Shown here: piece after piece, positions 17,782 to 29,622 of the stretch
Numbering within the stretch: position 1 is the first letter of the stretch
Layout: each line of letters starts with the position of its first letter
Origin: Rhizobium leguminosarum bv. trifolii WSM1325
GTDB taxonomy: Bacteria > Pseudomonadota > Alphaproteobacteria > Rhizobiales > Rhizobiaceae
Length of the DNA: 64,000 nt
Assembly (NCBI GenBank): GCA_000023185.1
Contig: CP001622.1
Coordinates: forward strand, 372,001 to 436,000
Reading direction: 5' to 3'
The notes under the pieces: model-generated
Told to the model about the DNA's origin: nothing
What the model saw: only the letters and a program-made list of their open reading frames with translations
Database searches by the model: none
Program-made: the position numbers and the translations under genes

Positions 17782-18621
17782 ATGAATCTGATTGCAAACT
17801 TCGCGGTGCTCGCATCGCGGCGGACGATCTTCGATCTGCCGGTCTGCGATCTCGGCTGGGACGATGCCCTCGTTTTCATCAACGAGCTGGCCTCTATTCC
17901 CGTCGGCCAGACCGTGGTTTGCTTCGTCAACGCCCACAACATGCTGACCGCGCTGCGCGACGACGAGTATTACCGGATCATGTCGCACAATCTGGTGCTG
18001 CCTGATGGTATCGGCCTCAACATCGCATCGCAGATCGCCCATGGTTCGCCGTTTCCCGCCAATCTGAACGGCACCGATTTCGTGCCGGCCTTCCTCACCT
18101 TCATGGAGGCCCCGCGCCGCATCGGCCTCATCGGCGGTGAGCGTTCGGTCGTCGAGGCAGCGGCGGAAAATTTCCGCAGGCACACGCCCTGGCACGAATT
18201 CGTCGTCGTTTCCGACGGTTACTTCGACAAGGTCGATCCCACAGATGTCATCGAGGAACTCGAGCGCCAGAAGGTCGATATCCTGATCGTCGGTATGGGG
18301 ACGCCGCTGCAGGAAAAATGGGTTCACGATCATATTCGCGCCGATCATGCACGCCTGGTGCTGACGGTGGGCGCTCTCTTCGACTTTGTCTCCGGCGCCG
18401 TCCCACGCGCGCCGAGGACGGTGCGGATGATGCGCCTGGAATGGGCCTATCGCCTGCTGCAGGAGCCGACGCGCCTCTGGCGCCGTTACATCATCGGCAT
18501 CCCGGTGTTTCTCTTCCATGTCCTGCGCTACCGCTTCCGCCGGCGCGAAAGGATCCTCAGCCATCCGGAAGAGCACGGCAGCGCGCTGCAGCCGCGGTCG
18601 GATCATAAGAAGGCGAGCTGA
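17782..18621 (+). CDS. WecG/TagA/CpsF-family glycosyltransferase
   Basis: 279 residues from ATG 17782, with aggagg 7-12 bases upstream; the frame is open further upstream but without a ribosome site. Family blocks are VCFVNAHNMLTALRDDEYYR, LPDGIGLNIAS, LNGTDFVPAF, IVGMGTPLQEKWV and TVGALFDFVSGAVPRAPRTV. These enzymes transfer ManNAcA, ManNAc or glucose to lipid-linked sugars during surface polysaccharide or wall polymer synthesis. The next gene encodes a Wzz-like protein, so the pair probably serves an exopolysaccharide or O-chain. The exact sugar is unknown. Confidence 0.88.
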   Translation: MNLIANFAVLASRRTIFDLPVCDLGWDDALVFINELASIPVGQTVVCFVNAHNMLTALRDDEYYRIMSHNLVLPDGIGLNIASQIAHGSPFPANLNGTDFVPAFLTFMEAPRRIGLIGGERSVVEAAAENFRRHTPWHEFVVVSDGYFDKVDPTDVIEELERQKVDILIVGMGTPLQEKWVHDHIRADHARLVLTVGALFDFVSGAVPRAPRTVRMMRLEWAYRLLQEPTRLWRRYIIGIPVFLFHVLRYRFRRRERILSHPEEHGSALQPRSDHKKAS

Positions 18622-18630
18622 CCTTATAGC

Positions 18631-18656
18631 GCCGCGCGTCTAACAAGACGCGCGGC
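18631..18656. repeat. GCCGCGCGTCT hairpin after the glycosyltransferase
   Basis: Perfect 11-base arms GCCGCGCGTCT (18631-18641) and AGACGCGCGGC (18646-18656) around a 4-base loop. A closely similar hairpin occurs at 54449-54473, and a related one at about 44939-44958, all preceded by AGCGCC or GAGCGCC. It may end transcription of the upstream gene. Confidence 0.6.
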
Positions 18657-18777
18657 TTAGCAATTTTTGCCCGCTGCGGTTAACCATTTCTTTGCCATGA
18701 ATATTTAGAGTGGCTTAATCATCTGTATCCGTGCGGATGAGCGAACTCGGCCATCATGTGCATGAGATGTGGCGCAA

Positions 18778-20550
18778 ATGTACGATATCAGGGCCAGAAA
18801 CAACTTCCAGGATCGCGTAGCCGCAGGGCCGCGCCACGATGACGATTCCTATGGGGCACCCCGGTCTCGCCAGCCTGATATCGCGCCGCCCGAGGCCGAA
18901 TTGCTGCGCGCCATCGGCCGGGTGCTGGAGGAGCAGCGCGCCAGGGCGGCGCGCACCGCACCGCTGGTCGACCGCATCGAAACCATCCTCGGCAACCGCC
19001 TCCGGGCCGCCAACGACGTCGGCCATCTGCTTCTTCAGCAGCCGGCGGGCGACGAAGAGCTGAGCGTTCCGGCCGACGAGCCGATGATCTCACCCGAACC
19101 GTTGGCAGCGGTCCGTGAAGAACCCGCGGCGGCCCGGTCGGTCGCACCGCGCCGCCGCGTGGGCGGCATTGGTCTTGTGATGATGGTGGCCGCCGCGACG
19201 ATCGTCGGCGCGGGCTTGCCGGCGCAGATGCCGGCTTCGCCGGCCCTCTACCGTGCCGAGGCGACGCTTGCGGTGAAGAGCGATGCCGCAAGCCGCGCTG
19301 CCTTCACCCAGGCCGCGGCGAAAGGGCTGCTGTCGGCGCGGGTGGTTGCTTCGACGGTGGCCGCCCTGAAACTCGATCACGACCCCGAATTTGCCGGCGC
19401 CAGTGCCAATGCGCTCGGCGTCGCGCTCGATCTCCTCTCGGCGACCGGCGCTGCTGCCGATCCGGCCTCGCGCGCCGAGGCGACGCTGAAACATGCGGTC
19501 GAGATACTGCCCGATGCCGCCGCCGGCACCATCCTCGTCAGGGCGACGACCGGTAATAGCGGCAAATCCATGCGCATCGCCGCAAAGCTTGCCGAAGCGG
19601 TGTCCGCAGCAGACGGACCCGGCGGCAACGTCGAGACCGATACCGCCTTGCGCAAAACCTATGACGAGGTGAAAGTGGAGCTTGCCGCCTTCACGGCGAA
19701 GAGCGGCGAGGGCAACGTCAAGGTGGCGATCGATCTTCGCCGCCAGATCGACCAGCTCGATGCCGATCTGAAAGCGGCCGACCAGAACATCCTTGCCGCC
19801 AAGGCGCAGACCGACCGGCTCAAAGCCGCAAAACTTGCCGAAGTGCTCGACGGTTCGCTCCCCTCCGATATGCTTTCGCCGGCGCTGCAGGACTGGCGTG
19901 ACAAATATGCCGTCGCCAAAACGACGCTTGCGCAGCTTTCGGCCGAGCTCGGCCCGCGCCATCCGCGCCTCTTGCAGCAGCAGGCCGAAACCGACGGTCT
20001 GAAGGAGAATATGGGCAAGGAGCTGACCCGTCTTGCCCAGACTGCCAACCTCGCCGCCAAAGCCGCCGTCGATGCGCGCAAGGGCCTGAACGATCGCCGC
20101 AACACGCTGATCGCCCAGAGCCGGGACACCGGCGTCGATTTGTCACGCCTGACCGAGCTCAGCGAAAAGGCGAATGCCGCCCGCTCGCGCCTCGAAGAGG
20201 CGACGTCCACAGCGGTGGAAACGGCCGCCGACGGTCGTATCGTTCTCCTGAAGCCAGCATTGGCAACCGCAGTATCGGGAAGCGATGGCCTGACCGGCCG
20301 CTCGCTGGCCGGTGCCGCAGCGGGCCTTGCGATAGGCCTTGCCGCGGCTTTCTTGCTCCGGCTGCGGAGGCCCGTCGCCGATCCCGCAAGGGAAAAAATG
20401 CCAGTACTTCGGCCGCAGGCCGCACTGCCGTCGATGCCCGCGCAGGCCCCCGCACCGGTCGACGAGATGGAGCTGCTGCGCTCCGAGATCTCCGGCCTGC
20501 GCGACCGGCTTCGTGTTCATGCGCTCGAAGCGCGGCAGCCGCTACGCTGA
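18778..20550 (+). CDS. Wzz/GumC-like polysaccharide chain-length or transport protein
   Basis: 590 residues from ATG 18778 (a GTG in the same frame lies 9 bases earlier). The first ~120 residues are hydrophilic and Arg/Glu-rich. A membrane helix lies at about 130-150 (GGIGLVMMVAAATIVGAGLP), then a Wzz-type domain with long coiled coils (RRQIDQLDADLKAADQNILA), LGPRHPRLLQQQAE (a typical motif before the second helix), and a second helix at about 505-525 (GAAAGLAIGLAAAFLLRLRR). No tyrosine-kinase Walker motif follows, unlike ExoP. It likely sets the length of a surface polysaccharide with the upstream transferase. Confidence 0.75.
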   Translation: MYDIRARNNFQDRVAAGPRHDDDSYGAPRSRQPDIAPPEAELLRAIGRVLEEQRARAARTAPLVDRIETILGNRLRAANDVGHLLLQQPAGDEELSVPADEPMISPEPLAAVREEPAAARSVAPRRRVGGIGLVMMVAAATIVGAGLPAQMPASPALYRAEATLAVKSDAASRAAFTQAAAKGLLSARVVASTVAALKLDHDPEFAGASANALGVALDLLSATGAAADPASRAEATLKHAVEILPDAAAGTILVRATTGNSGKSMRIAAKLAEAVSAADGPGGNVETDTALRKTYDEVKVELAAFTAKSGEGNVKVAIDLRRQIDQLDADLKAADQNILAAKAQTDRLKAAKLAEVLDGSLPSDMLSPALQDWRDKYAVAKTTLAQLSAELGPRHPRLLQQQAETDGLKENMGKELTRLAQTANLAAKAAVDARKGLNDRRNTLIAQSRDTGVDLSRLTELSEKANAARSRLEEATSTAVETAADGRIVLLKPALATAVSGSDGLTGRSLAGAAAGLAIGLAAAFLLRLRRPVADPAREKMPVLRPQAALPSMPAQAPAPVDEMELLRSEISGLRDRLRVHALEARQPLR

Positions 20551-20668
20551 AAACATTTCCTTGCAAGCTTGCTATTGCCTTGCCGCTTTCGGACAGGATA
20601 GGGCGTTAGCGGGCAATTGACGCTCGCCGAATATCCATAGATTGACGCGAAACAGGGCGGAGAGACGC

Positions 20669-21568
20669 GTGACGACAGTAATCGACGGAAAGAACGTAGC
20701 TGCATCGGTCATTCAGACGGTCAAGAGTGCGACGGCGGCGCTGGAAAAGAGCAGCGGCGTCACCACCGGTCTTGCGGTTGTCATCGTTGGCGACGATCCG
20801 GCAAGCCACGCCTATGTCGGCTCCAAGGGCCGCATGGCCAAGGAGTGCGGCTTCAAGTCCGTTCAGCACACGCTGCCGGCCGAGACGAAGCAGGAGGATC
20901 TGGCAGCCCTCGTCGCCAGCCTCAACGCCGATCCGTCGATCCACGGCATTCTGGTGCAGCTGCCCCTGCCGAAGCCGCTCGACAGCGAGGCGATCATCCA
21001 GTCGATCCTGCCGGAAAAGGATGTCGACGGTCTGAGCGTCGTCAATGCCGGCAAGCTCGCCACCGGCGATCTGAAGACCGGACTTGTCTCCTGCACCCCG
21101 GCCGGCGCCATGGTCTTCGTCCGCCGCACCCATGGCGAGGATCTCTCCGGCCTCAACGCCGTCGTCATCGGTCGCTCCAACCTGTTCGGCAAGCCGATGG
21201 CGCAATTGCTGCTCAACGCCAATGCGACGGTGACGATCGCTCATTCCAGGACCAAGAATCTCGCCGAGGTCTGCCGCAACGCCGATATCCTGGTGGCCGC
21301 CGTCGGCCGGCCGGAGATGGTCAGGGCCGATTGGGTCAAGCCCGGTGCGACGGTCATCGACGTCGGCATCAATCGGGTGGCAGCCCCCGAAAGAGGCGAG
21401 GGCAAGACCCGGCTCGTCGGTGACGTCGCCTTCGAGGAGGTTTCGGCGGTCGCCAGCACCATAACCCCGGTTCCCGGCGGCGTCGGGCCGATGACCATTG
21501 CCATGCTGATGGCCAATACGGTCATTGCCGCCCATCGCACCGCAGGGCAGACACCGCCGCAGTTTTGA
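20669..21568 (+). CDS. folD: FolD, methylenetetrahydrofolate dehydrogenase/cyclohydrolase
   Basis: 299 residues from GTG 20669 with ggagag upstream. Signature blocks are [20 protein letters not shown] (catalytic Lys/Tyr region), [49 protein letters not shown] and [15 protein letters not shown]. The enzyme interconverts 5,10-methylene-, methenyl- and 10-formyl-THF in the cytoplasm using NADP. It seems monocistronic; a mosaic repeat follows immediately. Confidence 0.97.
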   Translation: MTTVIDGKNVAASVIQTVKSATAALEKSSGVTTGLAVVIVGDDPASHAYVGSKGRMAKECGFKSVQHTLPAETKQEDLAALVASLNADPSIHGILVQLPLPKPLDSEAIIQSILPEKDVDGLSVVNAGKLATGDLKTGLVSCTPAGAMVFVRRTHGEDLSGLNAVVIGRSNLFGKPMAQLLLNANATVTIAHSRTKNLAEVCRNADILVAAVGRPEMVRADWVKPGATVIDVGINRVAAPERGEGKTRLVGDVAFEEVSAVASTITPVPGGVGPMTIAMLMANTVIAAHRTAGQTPPQF

Positions 21569-21569
21569 T

Positions 21570-21622
21570 TAGAGCATGATGCCGAAAAGTGTGAGCGGTT
21601 TTCGGACGACATCCTGTTCTAG
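21570..21622. repeat. Mosaic palindromic repeat between folD and aglR
   Basis: The element starts TAGAGCATGATGCCG and carries the core AAAAGTGTGAGCGGTTTT, then ATCCTGTTCTAGGCCTG. It lies between the convergent folD and aglR genes and overlaps the aglR stop codon (21619-21621 on the minus strand). It may act as a bidirectional terminator. Confidence 0.75.
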
Positions 21623-22644
21623 GCCTGGGGAACAGGACCGGTCGAGGCCCTGACGATCAGCTCGGTCTTCCAGAGCTCCTGGTCGGGGAAGGGGCCCGCC
21701 TGCTTTACCGTGCCGATCAGCCGCTGCGCGATGCGAACGCCCGCCGCCCGCAGTGAAGAGCGGGTCGTCGTCAGCGGCACGGAAAAGCTTTCCGGTTTCA
21801 GCAGCGGCAGTACGTCGTCATGGGCGATCAGCGAGATATCCTCGCCGAGCCGCAATCCGGCCTGGTTGACCGCGCGGATCGCGCCGAGCGCCAGCACCGT
21901 GCTGGAGCAGAGGATCGCCGTCGGTCGCTCCGGCAATTGCAGGAAGTGTTCCATTGCCAGCAGGCCTTGTTCGTCCGTCATCAGCGCGTGGCTCATGCAA
22001 CCCTCCTCGAGCGCAAGCCCGCGCTCGGCAAGGGCGGCGACGACACCGTTCTTCCTGCGGATGGCGAAATCGAGATGCATCGGTCCGTTCATCAGCGCAA
22101 AGCGCGTATGGCCGAGCTGTAGCAAGAGCCGCGTCGCGTCGTAGAAGGCGCCTTCATTGTCGATGTCGAGATAGGGATAGTCCGGCTCCGAACCGAAGGA
22201 CCGGCCGTGCACGACATAGGGCATCGAGAGCGATTTCAACATGGCGAGCCGTGGATCGTGGCCGCGCATATAGGCGACGAACAGGGCATCGACATTGCCG
22301 CTGATCGCAAGGCGGCGCAGCGCCGCCACCTCGTCATCCGGGTCGGCCGGCATGATCACGAAGTGGAAGTCGTGGCGCACGGCCTCTTCGCCCAGCCCTG
22401 CCAGGAATTCGCCGAAATGAACGTCGGACTGGTGGCCGGGCGCCGTCGGCATGACGAGGCCGATCGAGCCTGCCTTGCCGGTCGCAAGCCGTTGCGCCGC
22501 CTTGTTCGGGCGGTACCCGGTTTCCTTGACAGCCTGAAGCACGCGCTCCCGGGTCGCCTCGTTGACCTCGGGATAGCCGTTGAGCGCTCGGCTCACCGTC
22601 GTCTGAGACAGCCCCAGCAATTCCGATAGCTGTTTGAGATTCAC
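21619..22644 (-). CDS. aglR: AglR, LacI-family repressor of alpha-glucoside genes
   Basis: 341 residues from a GTG start; ggagg lies about 11 bases upstream. The helix-turn-helix LKQLSELLGLSQTTVSRALN and the hinge YRPNKAAQRLATGKAGSIGL are standard LacI features, followed by a periplasmic-binding-protein-like sugar domain (residues 60-330). It is divergent from aglE, as in the agl cluster of Sinorhizobium, where AglR represses uptake genes. Two candidate operators lie in the shared upstream region. Confidence 0.93.
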   Translation of the reverse strand: MNLKQLSELLGLSQTTVSRALNGYPEVNEATRERVLQAVKETGYRPNKAAQRLATGKAGSIGLVMPTAPGHQSDVHFGEFLAGLGEEAVRHDFHFVIMPADPDDEVAALRRLAISGNVDALFVAYMRGHDPRLAMLKSLSMPYVVHGRSFGSEPDYPYLDIDNEGAFYDATRLLLQLGHTRFALMNGPMHLDFAIRRKNGVVAALAERGLALEEGCMSHALMTDEQGLLAMEHFLQLPERPTAILCSSTVLALGAIRAVNQAGLRLGEDISLIAHDDVLPLLKPESFSVPLTTTRSSLRAAGVRIAQRLIGTVKQAGPFPDQELWKTELIVRASTGPVPQA

Positions 22645-22712
22645 CTGCTATGCTTCCTCCCGGCCCGCCCGTCAGCCGTCTTGAAAAGGCCTGCCGCCTC
22701 CCAGTGGCATCC

Positions 22713-22722
22713 AAAGCGCTTT
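22713..22722. promoter_or_regulatory. Candidate AglR operator near the aglR start
   Basis: The palindrome AAAGCGCTTT, within CCAAAGCGCTTTCA, sits 69 bases upstream of the aglR start codon. It shares the central CG and AAGCGCTT core of LacI/GalR operators and matches the second site at 22883. Autoregulation is inferred. Confidence 0.6.
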
Positions 22723-22882
22723 CAATTATGTATCATCTGGCGCGCTTGACTCAAGAAAAATCGCTCCATAGTTCCCGATAGGTGCTGTTGCGCCGCGATA
22801 TGCCCCGATATCTGGCGTGTTTGCAGCGGGTTTTCGCGAATTAACTTGACTTCATTCCACCGAAAGTGGAATGAGTTGGGTG

Positions 22883-22896
22883 TCAAAGCGCTTTGA
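22883..22896. promoter_or_regulatory. Candidate AglR operator upstream of aglE
   Basis: TCAAAGCGCTTTGA is a perfect 14-base palindrome 57 bases upstream of the aglE ATG, a position that would block RNA polymerase. The remainder of the 308-base divergent region 22645-22952 is moderately AT-rich and contains the promoters of both genes; I could not fix -35/-10 boxes with confidence. Confidence 0.72.
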
Positions 22897-22952
22897 AATT
22901 TCTTTATTGAGGGAATTCGGCGCGGTTGGGATTGTGATGGGAGGTTGATCAC

Positions 22953-24314
22953 ATGAAAAAGTCATTTTTGATGGGCGTTGCCGTGGCAGCGCTTTTTGCC
23001 GGTGCTGCGTCCGCGGCCGATTTGAAATTTGCCCCGGGGCAGGATTCCAAGTTCAACTGGAAGAGCTATGACGAGTTCAAGGCTGCGCATGCCGATCTGA
23101 AGGGTCAGCCGCTGACGATCTTCGGGCCGTGGCGCGGCGAGGACGAGGCGTTCTTCATGAGCGTGCTTGCCTATTTCACCGAAGCCACCGGCATCGATGC
23201 CAAATACTCGTCTTCCGAAAACTACGAACAGCAGATCGTTATCGACACGCAGGCGGGCTCGCCGCCGAACATTGCCGTTCTGCCGCAGCCCGGCCTCCTG
23301 GCCGATCTCGCCAGCAAGGGCTTCCTGACGCCGCTCGGCGATGACAACTCCAAGTGGATCAAGGACAATTACGGCGCCGGCGACAGCTGGGTCGGTTACG
23401 GTACCTACAAGGGCAAGGACGGCAAGGAAGCCTTCTACGCCTTCCCGTATAAGGCCGACGTAAAATCGCTGGTCTGGTACGTGCCGGAGAATTTCGAGGA
23501 AGCCGGTTACAAGATCCCGACGACCATGGAAGAACTGCATGCCCTGACCGACCAGATCGTCAAGGACGGCGGCGTTCCCTGGTGCATCGGACTCGGTTCC
23601 GGCGGCGCCACCGGCTGGCCGGCGACCGACTGGGTCGAGGACATCATGCTGCGCATGCAGCCGCCGGAAGCCTACGACAAGTGGACGACCAACGAGCTGA
23701 AGTTCACCGATCCGGCGGTCGTTGCCGCGATCGACGAGTTTGGCAAGTTCGCCAAGAACGCGAAATACGTCGATGGCGGCGTCGCAGCCGTGGCCTCGAC
23801 CGATTTCCGCGACAGCCCGAAGGGCCTCTTCGCGGTTCCGCCGAAGTGCTACATGCACCATCAGGCCTCGTTCATCCCGTCCTTCTTCCCTGAAGGCACG
23901 AAGCTCGGTCAGGATGCCGACTTCTTCTACATGCCGACCTTTGCGTCGCATCCCGAACTCGGCAAGCCGGTTCTCGGCGCCGGCACGCTCGTCTCGATCG
24001 CCAAGGACTCGAAGACGGCCCGCGCCTTCATCGACTTCCTGAAGACCCCGATCGCCCATGAGGTCTGGATGGCGCAGTCGAGCTTCCTGACGCCGTATAA
24101 GGGCGTCAGCACCGAGGCCTATGCCAACCCGCAGATGAAGAAGGAAGGCGATATCCTGACCTCGGCCACCACCTTCCGCTTCGACGGTTCCGACCTGATG
24201 CCGGGCAAGATCGGCGCCGGCGCCTTCTGGACTGGCATGGTCGATTTCGTCGGCGGCAAGTCCGCTGAAGAGGCCGCTGGCGAAATCCAGAGCGCCTGGG
24301 ACGGCATCAAGTAA
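22953..24314 (+). CDS. aglE: AglE, alpha-glucoside-binding protein of an ABC importer
   Basis: 453 residues with a clear signal peptide (MKKSFLMGVAVAALFAGAAS, cut about AA/DL) and gggagg before the ATG. The mature protein is a family 1 sugar-binding protein: YSSSENYEQQIVIDTQAGSP, NIAVLPQPGLLADLASKGFL and TKLGQDADFFYMPTF. In Sinorhizobium AglE binds sucrose, maltose and trehalose in the periplasm and delivers them to AglFG. First gene of aglEFGAK. Confidence 0.95.
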   Translation: MKKSFLMGVAVAALFAGAASAADLKFAPGQDSKFNWKSYDEFKAAHADLKGQPLTIFGPWRGEDEAFFMSVLAYFTEATGIDAKYSSSENYEQQIVIDTQAGSPPNIAVLPQPGLLADLASKGFLTPLGDDNSKWIKDNYGAGDSWVGYGTYKGKDGKEAFYAFPYKADVKSLVWYVPENFEEAGYKIPTTMEELHALTDQIVKDGGVPWCIGLGSGGATGWPATDWVEDIMLRMQPPEAYDKWTTNELKFTDPAVVAAIDEFGKFAKNAKYVDGGVAAVASTDFRDSPKGLFAVPPKCYMHHQASFIPSFFPEGTKLGQDADFFYMPTFASHPELGKPVLGAGTLVSIAKDSKTARAFIDFLKTPIAHEVWMAQSSFLTPYKGVSTEAYANPQMKKEGDILTSATTFRFDGSDLMPGKIGAGAFWTGMVDFVGGKSAEEAAGEIQSAWDGIK

Positions 24315-24326
24315 TCTTTCAAAATT

Positions 24327-24390
24327 ATGCCGCCGGCTTGCCGGCGGTATGGGCTTGCATGACTGGCCGGGCTCGCAAAGAGCCCGGCCA
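24327..24390 (+). other. Two hairpins between aglE and aglF
   Basis: The first has arms ATGCCGCCGG/CCGGCGGTAT (24327-24350, one G-U pair), the second perfect 11-base arms TGGCCGGGCTC/GAGCCCGGCCA (24364-24390). Neither has a U run. In binding-protein-dependent operons such structures commonly protect or partially terminate the first message so that the binding protein outnumbers the permeases; that role is inferred here. Confidence 0.6.
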
Positions 24391-24502
24391 TCGCAGGATA
24401 TATTGTGATTAGGCTATACAAATAGATTGACGGTGACCGGCGTTGACCCGTCAGAATAAAAGCCGGTCGGAATAAGATCAGGGGAAGCAGGGGAGGGACG
24501 AA

Positions 24503-25516
24503 ATGCTGTCGCAGATAGTGTCCGCTTTGGGCGTCGTGGTCGGAGCCGTTATCGCATGCTCGGCCTATTTCTATTTTTCGAACAAGATCCTGGATCTCGC
24601 TCTGCCGGTGAAGGATGGTGACATCCGCGCCGCATCGCGCAATCTCAACCGGCGTGCACTCGTCCGGCCGTGGTTGTTCATCGGCCCGGCGCTCTTCCTG
24701 CTCGTCGTCTATCTCGTCTATCCCGTCGTTGCGACCTTCATCCTCTCCTTCTACGACCGTGCCGGCCTGCAGTTCGTCGGCCTCGCCAACTACAAATGGG
24801 CGCTCGGCGACCGCGAATTCCGCCAGTCGATCTTCAACAACATCCTCTGGCTCGCCGTCGTGCCGGCCGCCTGCACCTTCTTCGGCCTCGTCATCGCCGT
24901 GATGACCGATCGCATCTGGTGGGGCAATATCGCCAAGAGCATCGTCTTCATGCCGATGGCGATCTCCTTCGTCGGCGCCTCGGTCATCTGGAAATTCATC
25001 TATGAATATCGCGGCGGCAACGACGTCCAGATCGGCCTGCTGAACGCTATCGTCCAGACCTTCGGTGGTACGCCGGAGGTGTGGATCTCCATTCCCTTCT
25101 GGAACAACTTCTTCTTGATGATCATTCTGATCTGGATCCAGACCGGTTTCGCCATGGTCATCCTGTCGGCCGCCCTTCGCGGCATCCCCGAGGAGACGAT
25201 CGAAGCCGCCGTGATCGACGGCGCCAATGGCTGGCAGATCTTCTGGCGCATCATGGTGCCGCAGGTCTGGGGTTCCATCGCCGTCGTCTGGACGACGATC
25301 ACCATCCTCGTCCTCAAGGTCTTCGACATTGTGCTGACCATGACCAACGGCCAGTGGCAGACGATGGTGCTGGCGAACCTGATGTTCGACTGGATGTTCC
25401 GCGGCGGCGGCGATTCCGGCCGAAGTGCGGTCATCGCCATCATCATCATGCTCGCTGTCACGCCGATCATGGTCTGGAACGTGCGCCGCGCCAATCGCGA
25501 ATTGAAGGGCCACTGA
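24503..25516 (+). CDS. aglF: AglF, ABC importer permease
   Basis: 337 residues, gggaggg before the ATG. About seven hydrophobic segments; the first (residues 5-30) is followed by a short charged part, then the MalF-like set. The EAA loop is at about 225-245: EETIEAAVIDGANGWQIFWR. It forms the inner-membrane channel with AglG. The stop is one base before the aglG start. Confidence 0.94.
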   Translation: MLSQIVSALGVVVGAVIACSAYFYFSNKILDLALPVKDGDIRAASRNLNRRALVRPWLFIGPALFLLVVYLVYPVVATFILSFYDRAGLQFVGLANYKWALGDREFRQSIFNNILWLAVVPAACTFFGLVIAVMTDRIWWGNIAKSIVFMPMAISFVGASVIWKFIYEYRGGNDVQIGLLNAIVQTFGGTPEVWISIPFWNNFFLMIILIWIQTGFAMVILSAALRGIPEETIEAAVIDGANGWQIFWRIMVPQVWGSIAVVWTTITILVLKVFDIVLTMTNGQWQTMVLANLMFDWMFRGGGDSGRSAVIAIIIMLAVTPIMVWNVRRANRELKGH

Positions 25517-25517
25517 G

Positions 25518-26681
25518 ATGACCGCTATCGGAAGCTACTTCAAGATCGGCCCCGCCCGGCTCTTCGTTCACGCAGCCGTTCTGTTGATCGTCATCATCTG
25601 GTTGATCCCGACGCTCGGCATCTTCGTCAGCGCGCTGCGCGACAAGGACCAGATCGTCGTCTCCGGCTGGTGGACGGCCTTCGTCGGCTCGACCCAGACG
25701 GCCGCGGTCCGCCTTGGTACACCCGACCAGCAAAAGCAGGAGGGTGCCACCTACGTCATCTCGGGCAATGTGCTGGAAGGCCAGACCGGCCGCGCGGTGA
25801 AGGCCTTCGGCAACCGCATACAGCAGCCGGCCGCCTTCAAGGCCGGTGAGACCGCCGATCTCGGCGACGGTGAAACCCTGCAGATCAACAGCGACGGCAG
25901 CTACCGCTATGTGAAGAACGCCGCCTTTTCGCCCGACCAACGCCCGAAGCGCATCTATGCATCCGTCTCGGCGCCGCCGGAATTCACGATGCAGAACTAC
26001 AACACGGTTCTGACCGGCGAGGGCATCGGCCAATCCTTCATCAACTCGCTGACCGTGACGATCCCGGCGACGATCATCCCAATCCTGATTGCCGCTTTCG
26101 CCGCCTATGCCCTGAGCTGGATGGAGTTTCCCGGCCGCGGGCTGCTGATCGCGCTCGTCGTCGGCCTCATCGTCGTGCCGCTGCAGATGTCCCTGATCCC
26201 GCTGCTGCGCCTCTATAACGAGATCGGCAACATGCTCGGCCAGCCGTCCAAGACCTATCCCGGCATCTGGCTGGCTCATACCGCTTTCGGCATGCCGCTC
26301 GCCATCTATCTCTTGCGGGCCTATATCGCCGGCCTGCCGAAGGAGATCATCGAATCCGCCCGCGTCGACGGCGCGAGCGATTTCGAGATCTTCGTCCGCA
26401 TCGTTTTGCCTCTGTCCTTCCCGGCACTCGCCTCCTTCGCCATCTTCCAGTTCCTGTGGGTGTGGAACGACCTGCTCGTCGCCATGGTCTTCCTCGGCAC
26501 CGACAAGGACCACATCGTGCTGACCGGCAGCCTGAACGCGCTGCTCGGCTCGCGCGGCGGCAATTGGGAGATTTTGACGGCGTCAGCCTTCGTCACTATC
26601 ATCGTGCCGCTGCTCGTCTTCTTCGGGCTTCAGCGTTACCTGGTGCGCGGTCTGCTGGCGGGTTCGGTCAAGGGAGGCTGA
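25518..26681 (+). CDS. aglG: AglG, ABC importer permease with a large extracytoplasmic insert
   Basis: 387 residues, about 100 longer than usual MalG-type permeases. After helix 1 (about 14-38) comes a hydrophilic segment of about 130 residues (roughly 45-165) including VISGNVLEGQTGRAVKAFGN and DLGDGETLQINSDGSYRYVK, expected to face the periplasm. Helices resume near 172. The EAA loop is PKEIIESARVDGASDFEIFV. It pairs with AglF; the insert could contact AglE. Confidence 0.93.
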   Translation: MTAIGSYFKIGPARLFVHAAVLLIVIIWLIPTLGIFVSALRDKDQIVVSGWWTAFVGSTQTAAVRLGTPDQQKQEGATYVISGNVLEGQTGRAVKAFGNRIQQPAAFKAGETADLGDGETLQINSDGSYRYVKNAAFSPDQRPKRIYASVSAPPEFTMQNYNTVLTGEGIGQSFINSLTVTIPATIIPILIAAFAAYALSWMEFPGRGLLIALVVGLIVVPLQMSLIPLLRLYNEIGNMLGQPSKTYPGIWLAHTAFGMPLAIYLLRAYIAGLPKEIIESARVDGASDFEIFVRIVLPLSFPALASFAIFQFLWVWNDLLVAMVFLGTDKDHIVLTGSLNALLGSRGGNWEILTASAFVTIIVPLLVFFGLQRYLVRGLLAGSVKGG

Positions 26682-26714
26682 CCATTCCAAACGTGACTTC
26701 AAACAGGATATTCC

Positions 26715-28365
<1,651 letters not shown>

Positions 28366-28367
<2 letters not shown>

Positions 28368-28411
28368 GGAACATAGGCCTAAGGAAACACAGGCCCAGGG
28401 AACACAGGGAG
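28366..28411 (+). repeat. Imperfect 15-16 base tandem repeat between aglA and aglK
   Basis: Three units, AAGGAACATAGGCCT, AAGGAAACACAGGCCC and AGGGAACACAGGGA, fill the spacer between the aglA stop and the aglK start. Each unit offers a weak Shine-Dalgarno-like AAGGA/AGGGA. Copy-number change here would alter spacing but not either protein. Confidence 0.6.
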
Positions 28412-28417
28412 AGAGAA

Positions 28418-29506
<1,089 letters not shown>

Positions 29507-29622
29507 GGCGGCCATTTTTGGGGTGATGGCCCCAAGAATTGTGCGGGACGGGCCGAATTCTCACTTTCTGTTAAAGATCGGCTGCTACCTTTTCCCTGTC
29601 AATTTATGAGGGGGATAAGCAG

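Noticed and set aside
20551..20668. Possible folate riboswitch upstream of folD
   Set aside because: The 118-base leader has no recognisable THF riboswitch core or paired arms, and this class is mainly known from Firmicutes.
24119..25513. 464-residue minus-strand frame opposite aglF
   Set aside because: His/Asp-rich shadow of a membrane protein gene; no family features.
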